From NCBI RefSeq assembly GCF_036588685.1, contig NC_086386.1, forward strand, positions 73,158,682 through 73,222,681: DNA of 64,000 nt, given 5' to 3'. How positions within the stretch are numbered: the stretch's first letter is position 1; each line of letters starts with the position of its first letter. Source of the DNA: Mytilus trossulus. Its lineage: Eukaryota > Mollusca > Bivalvia > Mytilida > Mytilidae. A model generated the notes under the pieces. It was given only the letters and a program-made list of their open reading frames with translations. It did not search any database and was not told where the DNA came from. Positions 23,238-33,905 of this stretch are shown one piece after another. Position numbers and translations under genes: made by a program.

Positions 23238-24348
23238 TAAAATTGAGAAAGGAAATGGTGAATATGTCAAAGCGACAACCACCCGACCATAGAGCAGACA
23301 ACAGCCGAAGGCAACCAATGGGTCTTCAATATAGCGAGAATTCCCGCACCCGTAGGTGTCCTTCAGCTGGCCCCTAAAAATATGCATAAAAGTACAGTGA
23401 TAATGGACGTCATACTAAACTCCGAATTATACACAAGAAACTAAAATTTAAAATCATACAAGACTAACAAAGGCCAGAGGCTCCTGACTTGGGACAGGCG
23501 CAAAATTGCGGCGGGGTTAAACATGTTTATGAGATCTCAACCCTCCCCCTATACCTCTAGCCAATGTAGAAAAGTAAAAGAATAACAATACGCACATTAA
23601 AATTCAGTTCAAGAGAAGTCCGAGTCCGATGTCAAAAGATGTAACAAATGAAAATAAATAAAATGACAATAATACATAAATAACAACAGACTACTAGCAG
23701 TTAACTGACATGCCAGCTCCAGACCTCAATTACTGATTGAAAGATTATGTCTTCATCATATGAATATCAGGTACAATCCCTCCCGTTAGGGGTTTAGTAT
23801 CATACTATCATAAAATATATGAGAAGAACATAACCTGTGTCATGCCAACAACTGTTTTTTTTTTTAAATAAATGTGTTTAGTTCCGATGCAAAGACCCTA
23901 TCAGTGAATCAATGTTAAAACCAAAATATGCAATCTTTAATGACCTGGCAACAGTATCGTAACTATATCCCTTTTTAATAAGTCTATTTAAAGGTTTTGT
24001 TAGTTTCTGAGGAGAAAACTGACATTTCTGTGCTTTATAAAGAATATTTCCATAAAAAATTGGATGTGAAATACCTGAACGTATAAGATGTCTGCATGTT
24101 GAGTTATATTTACGAATTACTTCCTTATACCGGTGATAAAATTTAGTAAATGTTTTAACCAGTTTGTGATATCGAAAACCCTGGTGTAATAATTTTTCAG
24201 TAATACATAAATTTCTCTCGCTAAAATCTAATACGTTGTTACATACACGAGCGAATCGTACAAGTTGAGATATATAAACACCATAAGATGGTGACAAGGG
24301 AACGTCACCATCTAAAAATGGATAATTAACAATAGGAAATGAAGTCAA
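23238..24348 (-). mobile_element. 5'-truncated retroelement inserted in a satellite: reverse-transcriptase tail plus repeat A
   Basis: In element sense (minus) this holds a reverse-transcriptase C-terminal fragment (24345-23878), about 300 bp of noncoding sequence, then a complete dispersed repeat A (23580-23238) ending at the satellite. The fragment contains FPIVNYPFLDGDVPLSPSYG and VYISQLVRFARVC, seen in non-LTR or Penelope-type elements; the exact class is uncertain. The 5' end is broken directly at satellite sequence, and an AGT triplet flanks both sides. This suggests that repeat A is the 3' tail of the element and that other repeat A copies are short insertions of it. Confidence 0.75.
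23878..24345 (-). pseudogene. Reverse-transcriptase C-terminal fragment
   Basis: About 155 residues stay open, but there is no genuine start: the frame begins inside the satellite. It includes the stretches YGVYISQLVRFARVCNNVLD and YHKLVKTFTKFYHRYKEVIR, and ends SLIGSLHRN. No catalytic Y-x-DD motif is present, because only the region after the palm is kept. The remnant is inactive. Confidence 0.7.
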
Positions 24349-24378
24349 TTCATGAGCCTATAGTCAATTCATGAGCCA
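24343..24378. repeat. 19-bp satellite, part 2
   Basis: Two more copies of AGTCAATTCATGAGCC flank the retroelement on the far side, which proves that the retroelement entered an existing array. Confidence 0.9.
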
Positions 24379-24489
24379 GCAAGTCTACAACTGAATGTCA
24401 CTCAAACTGTTATAAATAAAACACAAAATCGATTTTATATGAATTCTTTATAAAAGATACATTTGTCAGCTATAACAATTACTATATAG

Positions 24490-25475
24490 CGATTTAACAG
24501 AACACTGACCAGCAGCGTATCAACAAAATACCATTATCAAAGATCGTTCATTTAAAAGAACACTGGCTACACATGTAGCAGTGGATTAACAAAATACCAT
24601 TATCAAAGATTGTTCATTTAAAAGAACACTGGCTACACACGTAGCAATGTATTAACAAAATACCATTATAAAAGATTGTTCATTTAAAATAACACTGGCT
24701 ACACATGTAGCAATTATGTATAAACAAAATACCATTATCAAAGATTATTCATTTAAAATAACACTGGCTACACGTGTAGCAGTGGATTAACAAGAAACAT
24801 TATCAAAGATTGTTCATTTAAAAGAACACTGGCTACACACGTAGCAGTGGATTAACAAAATACCATTATCAAAGATTGTTCATTTAAAAAAACACTGGCT
24901 ACACATGTAGCAATGTATTAACAAAATACCATCATCAGAGATTGTTCTTTTAAAAGAACACTGGCTACACATGAAGCAGTGTATTAACAAAATACCATTA
25001 TCAAAGATTGTTCATTTAAAATAACACTGGCTACACACGTAGCAATGTATTAACAAAATACCATTATCAAAGATTGTTCATTTAAAATAACACTGGCTAC
25101 ACATGTAGCAGTGGATTAACAAAATACCATTATCAAAGATTGTTCATTTAAAATAACACTGGCTACACACGTAGCAATGTATTAACAAAATACCATTATC
25201 AAAGATTGTTCATTTAAAATAACACTGGCTACACACGTAGCAATGGATTAACAAAATACCATTATCAAAGATTGTTCATTTAAAATATCACTGGCTACAC
25301 ATGTAGCAGTGTATTAACAAGAAACATTATCAAAGATCGTTTATTTTTAAGAACACTGGCTAAACATGTAGCAGTGTTTTAACAGAATAACATAATCAGA
25401 TATTGTTCCTTCAAAAGAACACTGGCTACACATGTAGCAGTGTATAAACAAAATAATATGTACATAATCAAAGAT
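24490..25475. repeat. About 63-bp satellite with two palindromes per unit
   Basis: About 15 copies. Each contains GGCTACACATGTAGCAGTG (in one copy a perfect palindrome GCTACACGTGTAGC, 24767-24780), a TTCATTTAAAAGAACACTG stretch (perfect GTTCTTTTAAAAGAAC at 24944-24959) and ACAAAATACCATTATCAAAG. Confidence 0.95.
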
Positions 25476-26388
25476 TGTCCATTTCAAAACTCAAAATCAA
25501 AATAAAATGTTTGACAAATTAAATTTCAAAAACAACTGTATGCTGATTTTTATAGATTTAGGCGATGTTCACGTATCTAGGCTTTAGCAGGCAACCTACA
25601 GTTCTTAATAAAGGCTTTAAAATGAAAAGAAAAAAAAGCATTTCGTTTATTGCTTTTAATATATTTTATGTTCATTCATAAATGTTTTGATTGATTGCAT
25701 TTCTGAAAGTATATATATGTTGTGTACAAGATGTAAGTTTGTACAAATTATAATTTGTACAGGGTTTTGTTCAAGTTTTTTTGACACCTACCATCTTGCA
25801 ACAGGTGATACAGGTTTAACTTATAAAATGTACCAGTGTAATGTTTTAAATTCAAAAAAATATACTTGAACCTAACATCTAGTGCTATTCTCATTGCCTT
25901 CAAACTGGAAATGAGGGTACCTGAATGGTTTAAATTCTAATTTTATTTTTTTCCTTATACCATATTCATATCTTTACAAAATCTTTGTGAGGTCTTATAA
26001 TGTTTTTGTATCAATGCTCAGTATTAGACTGTATCATGAAGTTGTGAAAAATTGACAGAAATATGCGAAGCAAAACAATGTGTGCTTGCATCATCCATTT
26101 TTATTCAGCAGGTAAAAAAACACTGATAAAATGTACAAAAATTCTTTCTGTACAAATTATAATTTGTACAACATTACAACTTGTACACAACATATATAAA
26201 TTATATATATCATATTATTTTTGCTATTCGCAAATGCAGTTCAAGGATTTCTAAATGCATACATGGATTGTTGGACATTTATCTCCATTTATTTACCTCA
26301 ACTATTGTATTTGTATTTAATATAGAATATTGTATGTTTCTCTGTAAACTTGTATTTAGTTTTTAGAGAATATAATTTCCACCTGTCT
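25476..26388. other. AT-rich intergenic sequence
   Basis: A short inverted pair GTACAAATTATAATTTGTAC occurs twice (25741-25760, 26151-26170). Nothing else was recognised. Confidence 0.5.
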
Positions 26389-26626
26389 ATATAGTGGGTC
26401 TCATATGGGGTCTAAGCGTGATGCGGGATTGCCGATTTTTTGTAAGCGTGACACGTGAAAGTCAAATTATTGTGTCGTGGAAACGTGAAGTGCGGTCTAG
26501 CTGGACCCGGGAAATGACCCAAACAAATGAGAATTGCTTACGTTCATAGTGTAAGCGGGATACGGGAATCTGACAAAACAGTAAGCGGGATCCGAGACGG
26601 AACCCCCCAATAAGACCCCCTATATA
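26389..26626. mobile_element. Short inverted-repeat MITE
   Basis: Left end TATAGTGGGTCTCATATGGGG, right end CCCCCCAATAAGACCCCCTATA: imperfect inverted repeats flanked by TA/TATA. The inside has GTAAGCGGGAT-type direct repeats. About 235 bp, noncoding. Confidence 0.7.
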
Positions 26627-27482
26627 TGTATATACATGTATCTATTAACCATCACATCCAAATCTCCTTATTTTAAATATTTAGTATACATGTATGTACA
26701 ATTTCATAAAAATACGAAAAGCATCCAAATTACGTATATATACTTCGTGTTAATAACATAATAAAATAACATATTAAGGTTCCACATGTATTCAAACACT
26801 TACTATAATTGTCAACATAAATATTATTTCAGTATCACATTCACACATTCATTTTCTCTCTAAAGGGTCATTTGGGATAGACATTCATTTTCTCTCTAAA
26901 GGGTCATTTGGGATAGACATACATTTTCCTTATAAATGATCATGATAGACATTATTTATGATAGACTACTAGGAATTTGAATACTTGTTCTTCTGACTTT
27001 GATCTAAGATGAACATTTCAGCAAGCAAATCTGAAATACACTGATTAAATCAATTTGGAGTGACCTTAACGTGAATATCGGACATTTGTAATAAACAATG
27101 GAACAAGGGGTGAAATCCGCTTAAACATTGCTATGGGCTCTCCAACAAGTAGTAGCAATGTGATATTTTTGCTTTGGGCTCTCCAAAACTAGTAGTGCTC
27201 ATCGTGTCAAAAGGCTAAATGTGACTTTGGGACGAGGAACACCAATATAAGCATTGCTCCTTAGTTAGTTACGTGAGCTATTTTCTGGCTCTGTTTATAA
27301 ATATATCATTGTATAACTACCTACACTTATATTAAAACAGTTGACGCTGTTGCTACCTTTAGGATGGAAGAAAAATACGAAATACGAAGTAAATAACTTA
27401 AAACAACTAACATTCTTATAACTTACCAATAATAATAATTACAACCCCCTCCCCCTCCCACACACACACACACATATAATCA
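26627..27482. other. Region downstream of the CUB gene
   Basis: Contains a 39-bp tandem duplication at about 26846-26922 (TTTTCTCTCTAAAGGGTCAT twice), a diverged pair of GGGCTCTCCAA segments at 27135 and 27177, and a C-rich/CA repeat tract at 27445-27476. Confidence 0.5.
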
Positions 27483-28000
27483 TTAATACCTCACAGATGT
27501 ATTGTCAGGAACACAAGGCATATTAATATCACATAAACTAACAATCAGCGGGTTAGGATCATTCGGTGAATACGGTGGTGGCGGGGAAGACGGTAGTCTC
27601 TCAATGACATCATGTCCGTTATATGGCGGTGGTTCTGTGGGTCCAGAGTATATCGGTAAGATAATGCTTAACGGGATATCGGTATCCGTGGTTTCTGTTT
27701 CTGGATTTGGTAGACATTCCCCATGGCTTACTCTGTCTGTTCGAATCACATTTCGACGCCGCCTCGCAATTTGACGTCTTCCTTCTTCTGAATTTGCATC
27801 TGGGTTGATAGTTCCACTTCCCGGTCGACAAGAACATCGTCTGGAAGACACACACAAACAAATAAGCACAACACTTCCGGTAAGCAAAACTAACGCCCCT
27901 ATTATTCCACCAACGATTTTTGTTGTCAGAGAATGCTTTTTGTTTTTATCATCTTCTTCGTCTTCCTTGTATTTCTTATCACATGCCTCGCGTAAATCAT
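27483..28000 (-). CDS. CUB membrane protein coding exon 5 (transmembrane helix and tail)
   Basis: Residues 153-324. A charged linker (KEDEEDDKNKKH) precedes the helix IVGGIIGALVLLTGSVVLIC. The tail is about 120 residues long and rich in Pro, Arg and Ser/Thr, with PTEPPPYNG and SSPPPPYSP. The acceptor is TTTATAG at 28002-28001 and the stop TAA at 27485-27483. Just beyond the stop lies a C-rich and CA-repeat stretch (27445-27476). Several antisense reading frames here are shadows. Confidence 0.88.
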
Positions 28001-31000
28001 CTATAAATATAAGAGAAATATCACATGTCAAACAAAATGGGCGCCGAACGTTTATCAGAACATATAAACAATTTAACCAAACGAAAACATTTATGCGGAT
28101 ATTATATAAAAATTATTTTCCCTTTCCGCTAGTCATGTTTCTACGTCAGAAACTAAGTCAAGATTTTCGTTTTTAACATCTCTCCCCCACCCCCAAATAT
28201 CAATATCCTCCATCAAAAACACTAACCTTTTTCTCCTGATACGAATGTAAATGTGAAGCCTTCATATTCTACGTAGTTGTCAGAGTAAAATTCAAAATAT
28301 AAGACACCATCGTGACTAATGATATCGCTTGGAGCTGTAGATCCACAGTATTTACCGATTTGTCTGCTTGTATCGTCCTCACCTAAAACATAAAACAAAT
28401 CTATATACACCATCGTGACTGATGATATCACAAGTTTGTCTTTATAGTATACCCACCGTCGTATATCACAAGTTTGTCGTTATAGTATAACCACCGTCGT
28501 ATATCATAAGGTTGTCGTTATAGTATACACACCGTCGTATATCACAAGTTTGTCGTTATAGTATACCCACCGTCGTATATCACAAGTTTGTCGTTATAGT
28601 ATACCCACCGTCGTATATCATAAGGTTGTCGTTATAGTATACCCACCGTCGTACGCGTATATCACAAGTTTGTCGTTATAGTATACTCCGTCGTATATCA
28701 CAAGTTTGTCGTTATAGTATACCCACCGTCGTATATCATAAGTTTGTCGTTATAGTATACACACCGACGTATATCACAAGTTTGTCGTTATAGTATACAC
28801 ACCGTCGTATATCATAAGTTTGTCGTTGTAGTATACACACCGTCGTATATCATAAGGTTGTCGTTATAGTATACACACCGTCGTATATCATAAGTTTGTC
28901 GTTATAGTATACCCTCCGTCGTATATCACAAGTTTGTCGTTATAGTATACACACCGACGTATATCACAAGTTTGTCGTTGTAGTATACACACCGTCGTAT
29001 ATCACAAGTTTGTCGTTATAGTATACACACCGTCGTATATCATAAGTTTGTCGTTGTAGTATACACACCGTCGTATATCATAAGTTTGTCGTTATAGTAT
29101 ACACACCGTCGTATATCATAAGGTTGTCGTTGTAGTATACACACCGTCGTATATCTTAAGGTTGTCGTTATAGTATACACACCGTCGTATATCACAAGGT
29201 TGTCGTTATAGTATACCCACCGTCGTATATCACAAGTTTGTCGTTATAGTATACACACCGACGTATATCACAAGTTTGTCGTTATAGCATACCCACCGTC
29301 GTATATCACAAGTTTGTCGTTATAGTATACCCACCGTTGTATATCACAAGTTTTTCGTTATAGTATACCCACCGTCGTATATTATAAGGTTGTCGTGGTC
29401 ACAATCATGATGAGGTTCCAACATAAAACTTTCAAAGCAAATCTTCACTTCGTTTTTTGGTTTATCAGCTCGTATCTGCCAACAATGAAAAAAGTCCCTA
29501 AAATAAATTAAAAAAACACACTATAAATCTAAAATCCATAAACGTTTTTGGCAATCCGTATCACAGTCGTTAAAATAAAAAAAAAGCAGAAAATCCATAA
29601 ACGTTTAACCAATCCGCATCACAGTCGTTAAACCAATAAAAAAGCAGAAAAGGGAGACAATTCAAGATTTAAGTGTCTCACACGACTTGTAGTGTCGGCT
29701 TTGTAATTCCACAGCTCTCGCGCGACTTGTAGTGTCGGCTCTGTAATTCCACAGCTCTCACACGACTTGTTGTGTCGGCTCTGTTATTCCACAGCTCTCA
29801 CACAACTTGTAGTGTCGGCTCTGCAATTACATATCTCTCTCACGGCTTGTAGTGTCGGCTCTGTAATTCCACAGCTCTCAGACGACTTGTAGTGTCGGCT
29901 CTGTAATTTCACAGCTCTAACACCTACTTGTACTGTCGGCTCTGTAATTCCACAGCTCTCTCAATACTAATTCCACAGCTCTCATACGACTTGTGGTGTC
30001 GGCTCTGTAATTCCACAGCTCTCTCAAGACTAATTCCACAGCTCTAACACGACTTGTACTGTCGGCTCTGTAATTCCACAGCTCTCATACGACTTGTGGT
30101 GTCGGCTCTGTAATTCCACAGCTCTCTCAAGACTAATTCCACAGCTCTCATACGACTTGTAGTGTCGGTTCTGTAATTCCACAGCTCTCACACGACTTGT
30201 AGTGTCGGCTCTGTTATTCCACAGCTCTCATACGACTTGTAGTGTCGGCTCTGTAATTCCACAGCTTTCACACGACTTGTAGTGTCGGCTCTGTAATTCC
30301 GGCTCTGTAATTCCACAGCTCTCACACGTTTTGTAGTGTCGGCTCTGTAATTCAACAGCCCTCACACGACTTGTAGTGTCGGCTCTGTTATTCCACAGCT
30401 CTCACACGACTTGTAGTGTCGGCTCTGTAATTTCACAGCTTTCACACGACTTGTAGTGTCGGCTCTGTAATTCCGGCTCTGTAATTCCACAGCTCTCACA
30501 CGACTTGTAGTGTCGGCTCTGTAATTCAACAGCCGTCACACGACTTGTAGTGTCAGCTCTGTTATTCCACAGCTCTCACACGACTTGTAGTGTCGGCTCT
30601 GTAATTCCACAGCTTTCACACGACTTGTAGTGTCGGCTCTGTAATTCCACAGCTCTCACACGACTTGTAGTCACACATGAATATTAATGTCCGTTAACAT
30701 TCAATAATGCTGTCGTTTATTTATTTAGCAACTATGTACCAGTCCACAAAAGCTACAGTGAAATTTAATAAATATGTTTTACAAGCTACTAGTATTATAA
30801 TTTAGTAAAATTAGGACCTTGATCTACGTTTAGTAAAGCTGTGTTTTTAAACCATTATATAAACACCATCATTTGTCATAACTTACTTTGGATATAAAGT
30901 ACTCCCATGTACTTGTGGTAATGTAAAACTTGAGGCATAAGGTTTGGCTATATAATATTCACACTTCTGTTTTTTCCAACACATAGCTATAAAGTAAAGA

Positions 31001-33384
31001 AAATAATACATCACATGACATGAGCATACAAAATATAAAACCTAGTGTATTAACAGGTTTAAAATCCAGTTGAATACAAGTATTATGAGTGACATGAAAT
31101 TAAATACAAGGATTTTTATCCTGTTGAAAACATATATTATGAAGCGTCACTGATAAGTCTTTTGTGGACGAAACGCGGGTCTGACGTAAGTGTAAAATTA
31201 AGAGTCTATGGTGAGTTTATGATGAGTACTAGACGTACAATGAAATTTAATGTACATTAAAAGGAGGATTAACATAACTTTATTTCAGATATCACATATC
31301 TTATATTTTGGCAAAAAAAAGCTAAACTCTGTCAAATAAATGAATTTAAAGTATTGGTTAAACGCAACCGCGTGGAGACCGAATATATTCAATATTAGGT
31401 TAGTAGGAAGGCGGGCCCTATTTCAATACACAATTAGTAGTTGTGTTACGTCCCTTTATAAAAACAACTCGGTGTTGAGGAAAAAAGATTTCAATAGACA
31501 ATGCAATCATGATGATAAACGATTGAAATTAATGAATGAACCTTAAAAGCTAACAAGTTGTTATTGCTGGCATTTGTTATTGTACAGACCAATGGAAGTA
31601 GGTTCTTAAAACTAACGGTATTGAAGAGTTGATCATTTTCATAGGCCACTAGTGTAACTACCACATGTTAAGATAGTCGGTAAGATCAAATCCGTTACTT
31701 AGTGTGCTAGTGACCTAATACCATATATATCGTATAAGGTCACTAGCACTCTATGTAACTAATATTCTACTGTATAATTATTTAAAATTAATTGTTTGGT
31801 AACCATGGCAATGCAAATAACCGTTGTTATTTTTTATACATTGACCACTATCTTTCTATATTCATTTTGCAAAGTTTCACGAAAATTTGTCTCAACGATC
31901 TCCTAAGCTATATACCTTACCAAGTTTAAGGTTGAGATCTCACAAAACATGTTTAACCCCGCCGCAATTTTTGCTCCTGTCACATTGGTGGCCTTGGGCC
32001 ATTTTCTTCTCTTTGGACGGGTTGTTGTCTCTTTGATACATTCTCCATTTCGATTCTCAGATTTATTAATTAGATTTTTGTGTTAGAGATAATATAGTGT
32101 TGATTAAAATAGTTTTATAAATTCGTTAAACAGGTACCATGCACAGATTATAATAAAGAATGTTTATTTTTTACAGAGCACATCATTTTAATCTTGAAGT
32201 CTGTATTAAGGCATTTGCTTTTATCATTTATGATTTTTTTTTGGTTGACCATTATGAAATGTTTATTTCACAAATATTTATAGGCATGCTCCCGTTGTCG
32301 TATTTTTTCCACTTGCTTAATTATGACAAGTCATTGGTAAACAATGTACTGCATTGTTTTTCATTTGCACAAAACTTGCCATCAATTTGGAAACAACATA
32401 AATCCGCCATAGATTAGGAAATTACAAAACTTGCCATAGATTTGGGATGGCATGACGTCACATTTACCATAGATTAGGAATCTGCCATAGATTTGGAACC
32501 CACCATAGATTTGAGTCCTACATATATGTTCTACAATAGCGTGAAAGACTTTGAAGCGTGGTCAAAGTATGTTTTTTGTTGTTGTTTTTTCTTCTTCGTG
32601 TGATCGTGGTGATATGACAAGGGTGAATTCATCATATTCTTTCTACCCATCTATACCACAATGATAATAATCTCTGTGTACCCATAGTGACTTATAAACA
32701 AGTGACAGAAAGAACTGATATCAAAGTACCGAAAGCGACTAAAACCTAGTTTTACGAACAATTTAGACTATTATAATCTTTATTTAGTAGATTTCTGAAG
32801 GAATATTCCACATAATTTTCTTTTATTTAAACTAACATTTTTCTTGTTCGATGTAGATCTATTGGTATTATTAGTTACATTGTGTGCTAGTGACCTAATG
32901 CGGTATATATTGATTCAGTAAATTCCATATGGGGTGAGAACGAATTTATCTTACCGACTATCATAGCATGTGACCATAGACTAGTGGCCTATCATAGTGA
33001 ACAAGTCTCCAATACTGTATGCATAAAGAAACTATACTCCCATTGATCATTCAAAAACAAATGTCAACTTGTTAACATTAAATGTGTTTTATGTATTTAT
33101 TTCAATTTTTCACCGTCTGTTGAAACCTTAAAGATTTTTTTTCAGTAACGTTTTGTTATTATAAAGGGACGTAATACCACTGCTAACCGTGTATTGAAAT
33201 AAGCCCCGCTTACCTACTTACCCTATATGCCATAATGTACACCATCTCAGTTGCGTTTAACCAATCATATCCATAGAAATGTATAGGAGGTAAGATAAGA
33301 GCACTCACCTTGTAAAGTAAAAACAGAAAATATAATCAAAGTGACGAGAACAATCCTCTTTATGTAGTATCCATCTTTTGCCAT
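27483..33384 (-). CDS. Single-CUB type I membrane protein with PPPY-motif cytoplasmic tail, five coding exons
   Basis: The exons, in transcript order, are 33384-33309, 30986-30887, 29497-29373, 28382-28227 and 28000-27483: 975 nt, 324 residues plus TAA. Frame and GT/AG borders agree at every junction. Residues 1-25 form a signal peptide with a hydrophobic core (IVLVTLIIFSVFTL). Residues about 34-148 form one CUB domain, with C34, C64, C91 and C113 in the usual places, the LE..DC..DNLIIYDG signature and the closing YSDN..EYEGFTFTF. C28 and C79 are extra. After an acidic/lysine-rich linker, a helix at about 181-203 crosses the membrane. The tail has a cysteine-rich start, an RRRR cluster and two PPPY motifs (276-279, 293-296). 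PPxY is the classic ligand of WW domains, as in NEDD4-type ubiquitin ligases, so regulated turnover or trafficking is plausible but inferred. I know no named orthologue. Confidence 0.86.
28227..28382 (-). CDS. CUB membrane protein coding exon 4 (end of CUB domain)
   Basis: Residues 101-152 plus one base of D153: EDDTSRQIGKYCGSTAPSDI and on to YSDNYVEYEGFTFTFVSGEK. KYCG, the LYFEFYSD strand and GFTFTF are standard CUB features. The acceptor is GTTTTAG at 28384-28383 and the donor AAAG|GTTAGT at 28226. A short copy of the SHDGVLY-coding stretch recurs at about 28405-28430 in the intron, next to the array. Confidence 0.9.
28405..29372 (-). repeat. 38-bp minisatellite made of the CUB exon 3 end plus its splice donor
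   Basis: About 25 copies. In transcript sense each unit reads ACGACAAACTTGTGATATAC, then GACG|GTGGGTATAC or GACG|GTGTGTATAC. The exon part codes DKLVIYDG, a variant of the true exon end DNLIIYDG, and each copy has a GT donor. The array starts at the exon 3 donor (29372) and runs almost to exon 4, next to a small copy of exon 4 sequence (about 28405-28430). Confidence 0.93.
29373..29497 (-). CDS. CUB membrane protein coding exon 3 (CUB core)
   Basis: Residues 59-100 plus one base of G101: DFFHCWQIRADKP, KICFESFMLE and CDHDNLIIYD. The acceptor is TTTTAG at 29499-29498 and the donor GACG|GTGGGT at 29372. The final codons (DNLIIYDG) and the donor form the unit of the 38-bp array that follows. 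Use of any later donor adds a unit containing an in-frame TGA. Confidence 0.86.
29510..29660. repeat. Two-copy 65-bp duplication in CUB intron 2
   Basis: AATCCATAAACGTTT, CAATCCG and ATCACAGTCGTTAAA recur twice just upstream of exon 3. Confidence 0.7.
29670..30672. repeat. 40-bp minisatellite in CUB intron 2
   Basis: About 25 copies containing CGACTTGTAGTGTCGGCTCT and GTAATTCCACAGCTCTCACA. Some units are shortened (CTCTCAAGACTAATTCCACA) or have a duplicated GGCTCTGTAATTCC. No exon end is recognisable in the unit. Confidence 0.95.
30887..30986 (-). CDS. CUB membrane protein coding exon 2 (start of CUB domain)
   Basis: Residues 26-58 plus two bases of K59: MCWKKQKCEYYIAKPYASSF and on, ending HGSTLYP, the usual strand and turn at the start of a CUB domain. 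The acceptor is TTTATAG at 30988-30987 and the donor CCAAA|GTAAGT at 30886. The exon is too short for simple ORF scans. Confidence 0.82.
31353..33265. mobile_element. 1.9-kb non-autonomous element with ~375-bp inverted repeats, in CUB intron 1
   Basis: ATTGGTTAAACGCAAC (31353-31368) at the left and GTTGCGTTTAACCAAT (33250-33265) at the right are perfect inverses. Going inward, matched pairs continue: TTTCAATACAC, TACGTCCCTTTATAA, TTAACAAGTTG/CTAACAAGTTG, GATAGTCGGTAAGAT, GTGTGCTAGTGACCTAAT. The arms reach about 31730 and 32885. The inside holds a deleted repeat A copy (31925-32065) and five CCATAGATT-type short repeats (32406-32515). No transposase is present. The right end lies 43 bp from the donor of the signal-peptide exon. 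Confidence 0.83.
31925..32065 (+). repeat. Dispersed repeat A, internally deleted
   Basis: GGTTGAGATCTCACAAAACA to TGCTCCTGTCAC, then a jump to GGACGGGTTGTTGTCTCTTT; the middle of the repeat is missing. It is nested in the long-inverted-repeat element. Confidence 0.7.
33309..33384 (-). CDS. CUB membrane protein coding exon 1 (signal peptide)
   Basis: The ATG is at 33384-33382. It encodes MAKDGYYIKRIVLVTLIIFS plus VFTLQ, a typical signal peptide; cleavage after the A26 codon, split with exon 2, is likely. An out-of-frame ATG lies five bases upstream, just after an acceptor (CAG), so a 5' noncoding exon is expected. The donor is CAAG|GTGAGT at 33308. A long-inverted-repeat element ends only 43 bases into the following intron. 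Confidence 0.8.
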
Positions 33385-33559
33385 ACCATCTGTAACAATT
33401 AAAAGTCGTTATGTAAACTGTAAACTGTAATTAAACTAACTTGTTTGGGAGAACAGCATGTTTACTTGCATAAAGTAACTATATGCATTAGCTGTTATAG
33501 AACTAGATATAGCAACTGCTAAACTACATTAAGAAAAACTTTCCGATCAAAGGAAAACT

Positions 33560-33905
33560 GGTAGATCATGAGAAATACTGACCGATTGTTGAAATACTTG
33601 CCGGTCATAAGTTAGCCGATTTTAGAAATACTGTCTGATTTTAGAAATACTGGCCGATTAAAGGAATACTGACCGATCATTGAAATACTTGCCGGTCATA
33701 AGAATGCTAGCCGATTTCAGAAATACTGTCTGATTTTAGGCATGCTGGCCAATTATAGGAATGCTGGCCGATCTTAATCATTTTTATCGATCTTTCGAAT
33801 GATGTCCGATCTTACGAATGCTGTCCGAAATAACGAATGTTGTCCGATATAACGAATGCTACATCCGATATAAAGAATGCTGTCCGATATAATGAATGCT
33901 CATTT
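33560..33905. repeat. Degenerate short-unit tandem array upstream of CUB exon 1
   Basis: About 18 copies of an 18-20 bp unit such as GAATGCTGTCCGATATAA or AAATACTGGCCGAT, strongly diverged at the right of the gene and more regular toward 33905. Confidence 0.8.

Noticed and set aside
27502-28176. Plus-strand open frames overlapping the CUB gene's last exon
   Set aside because: These are shadows of the minus-strand exon, which has domain content and matched splice phases.
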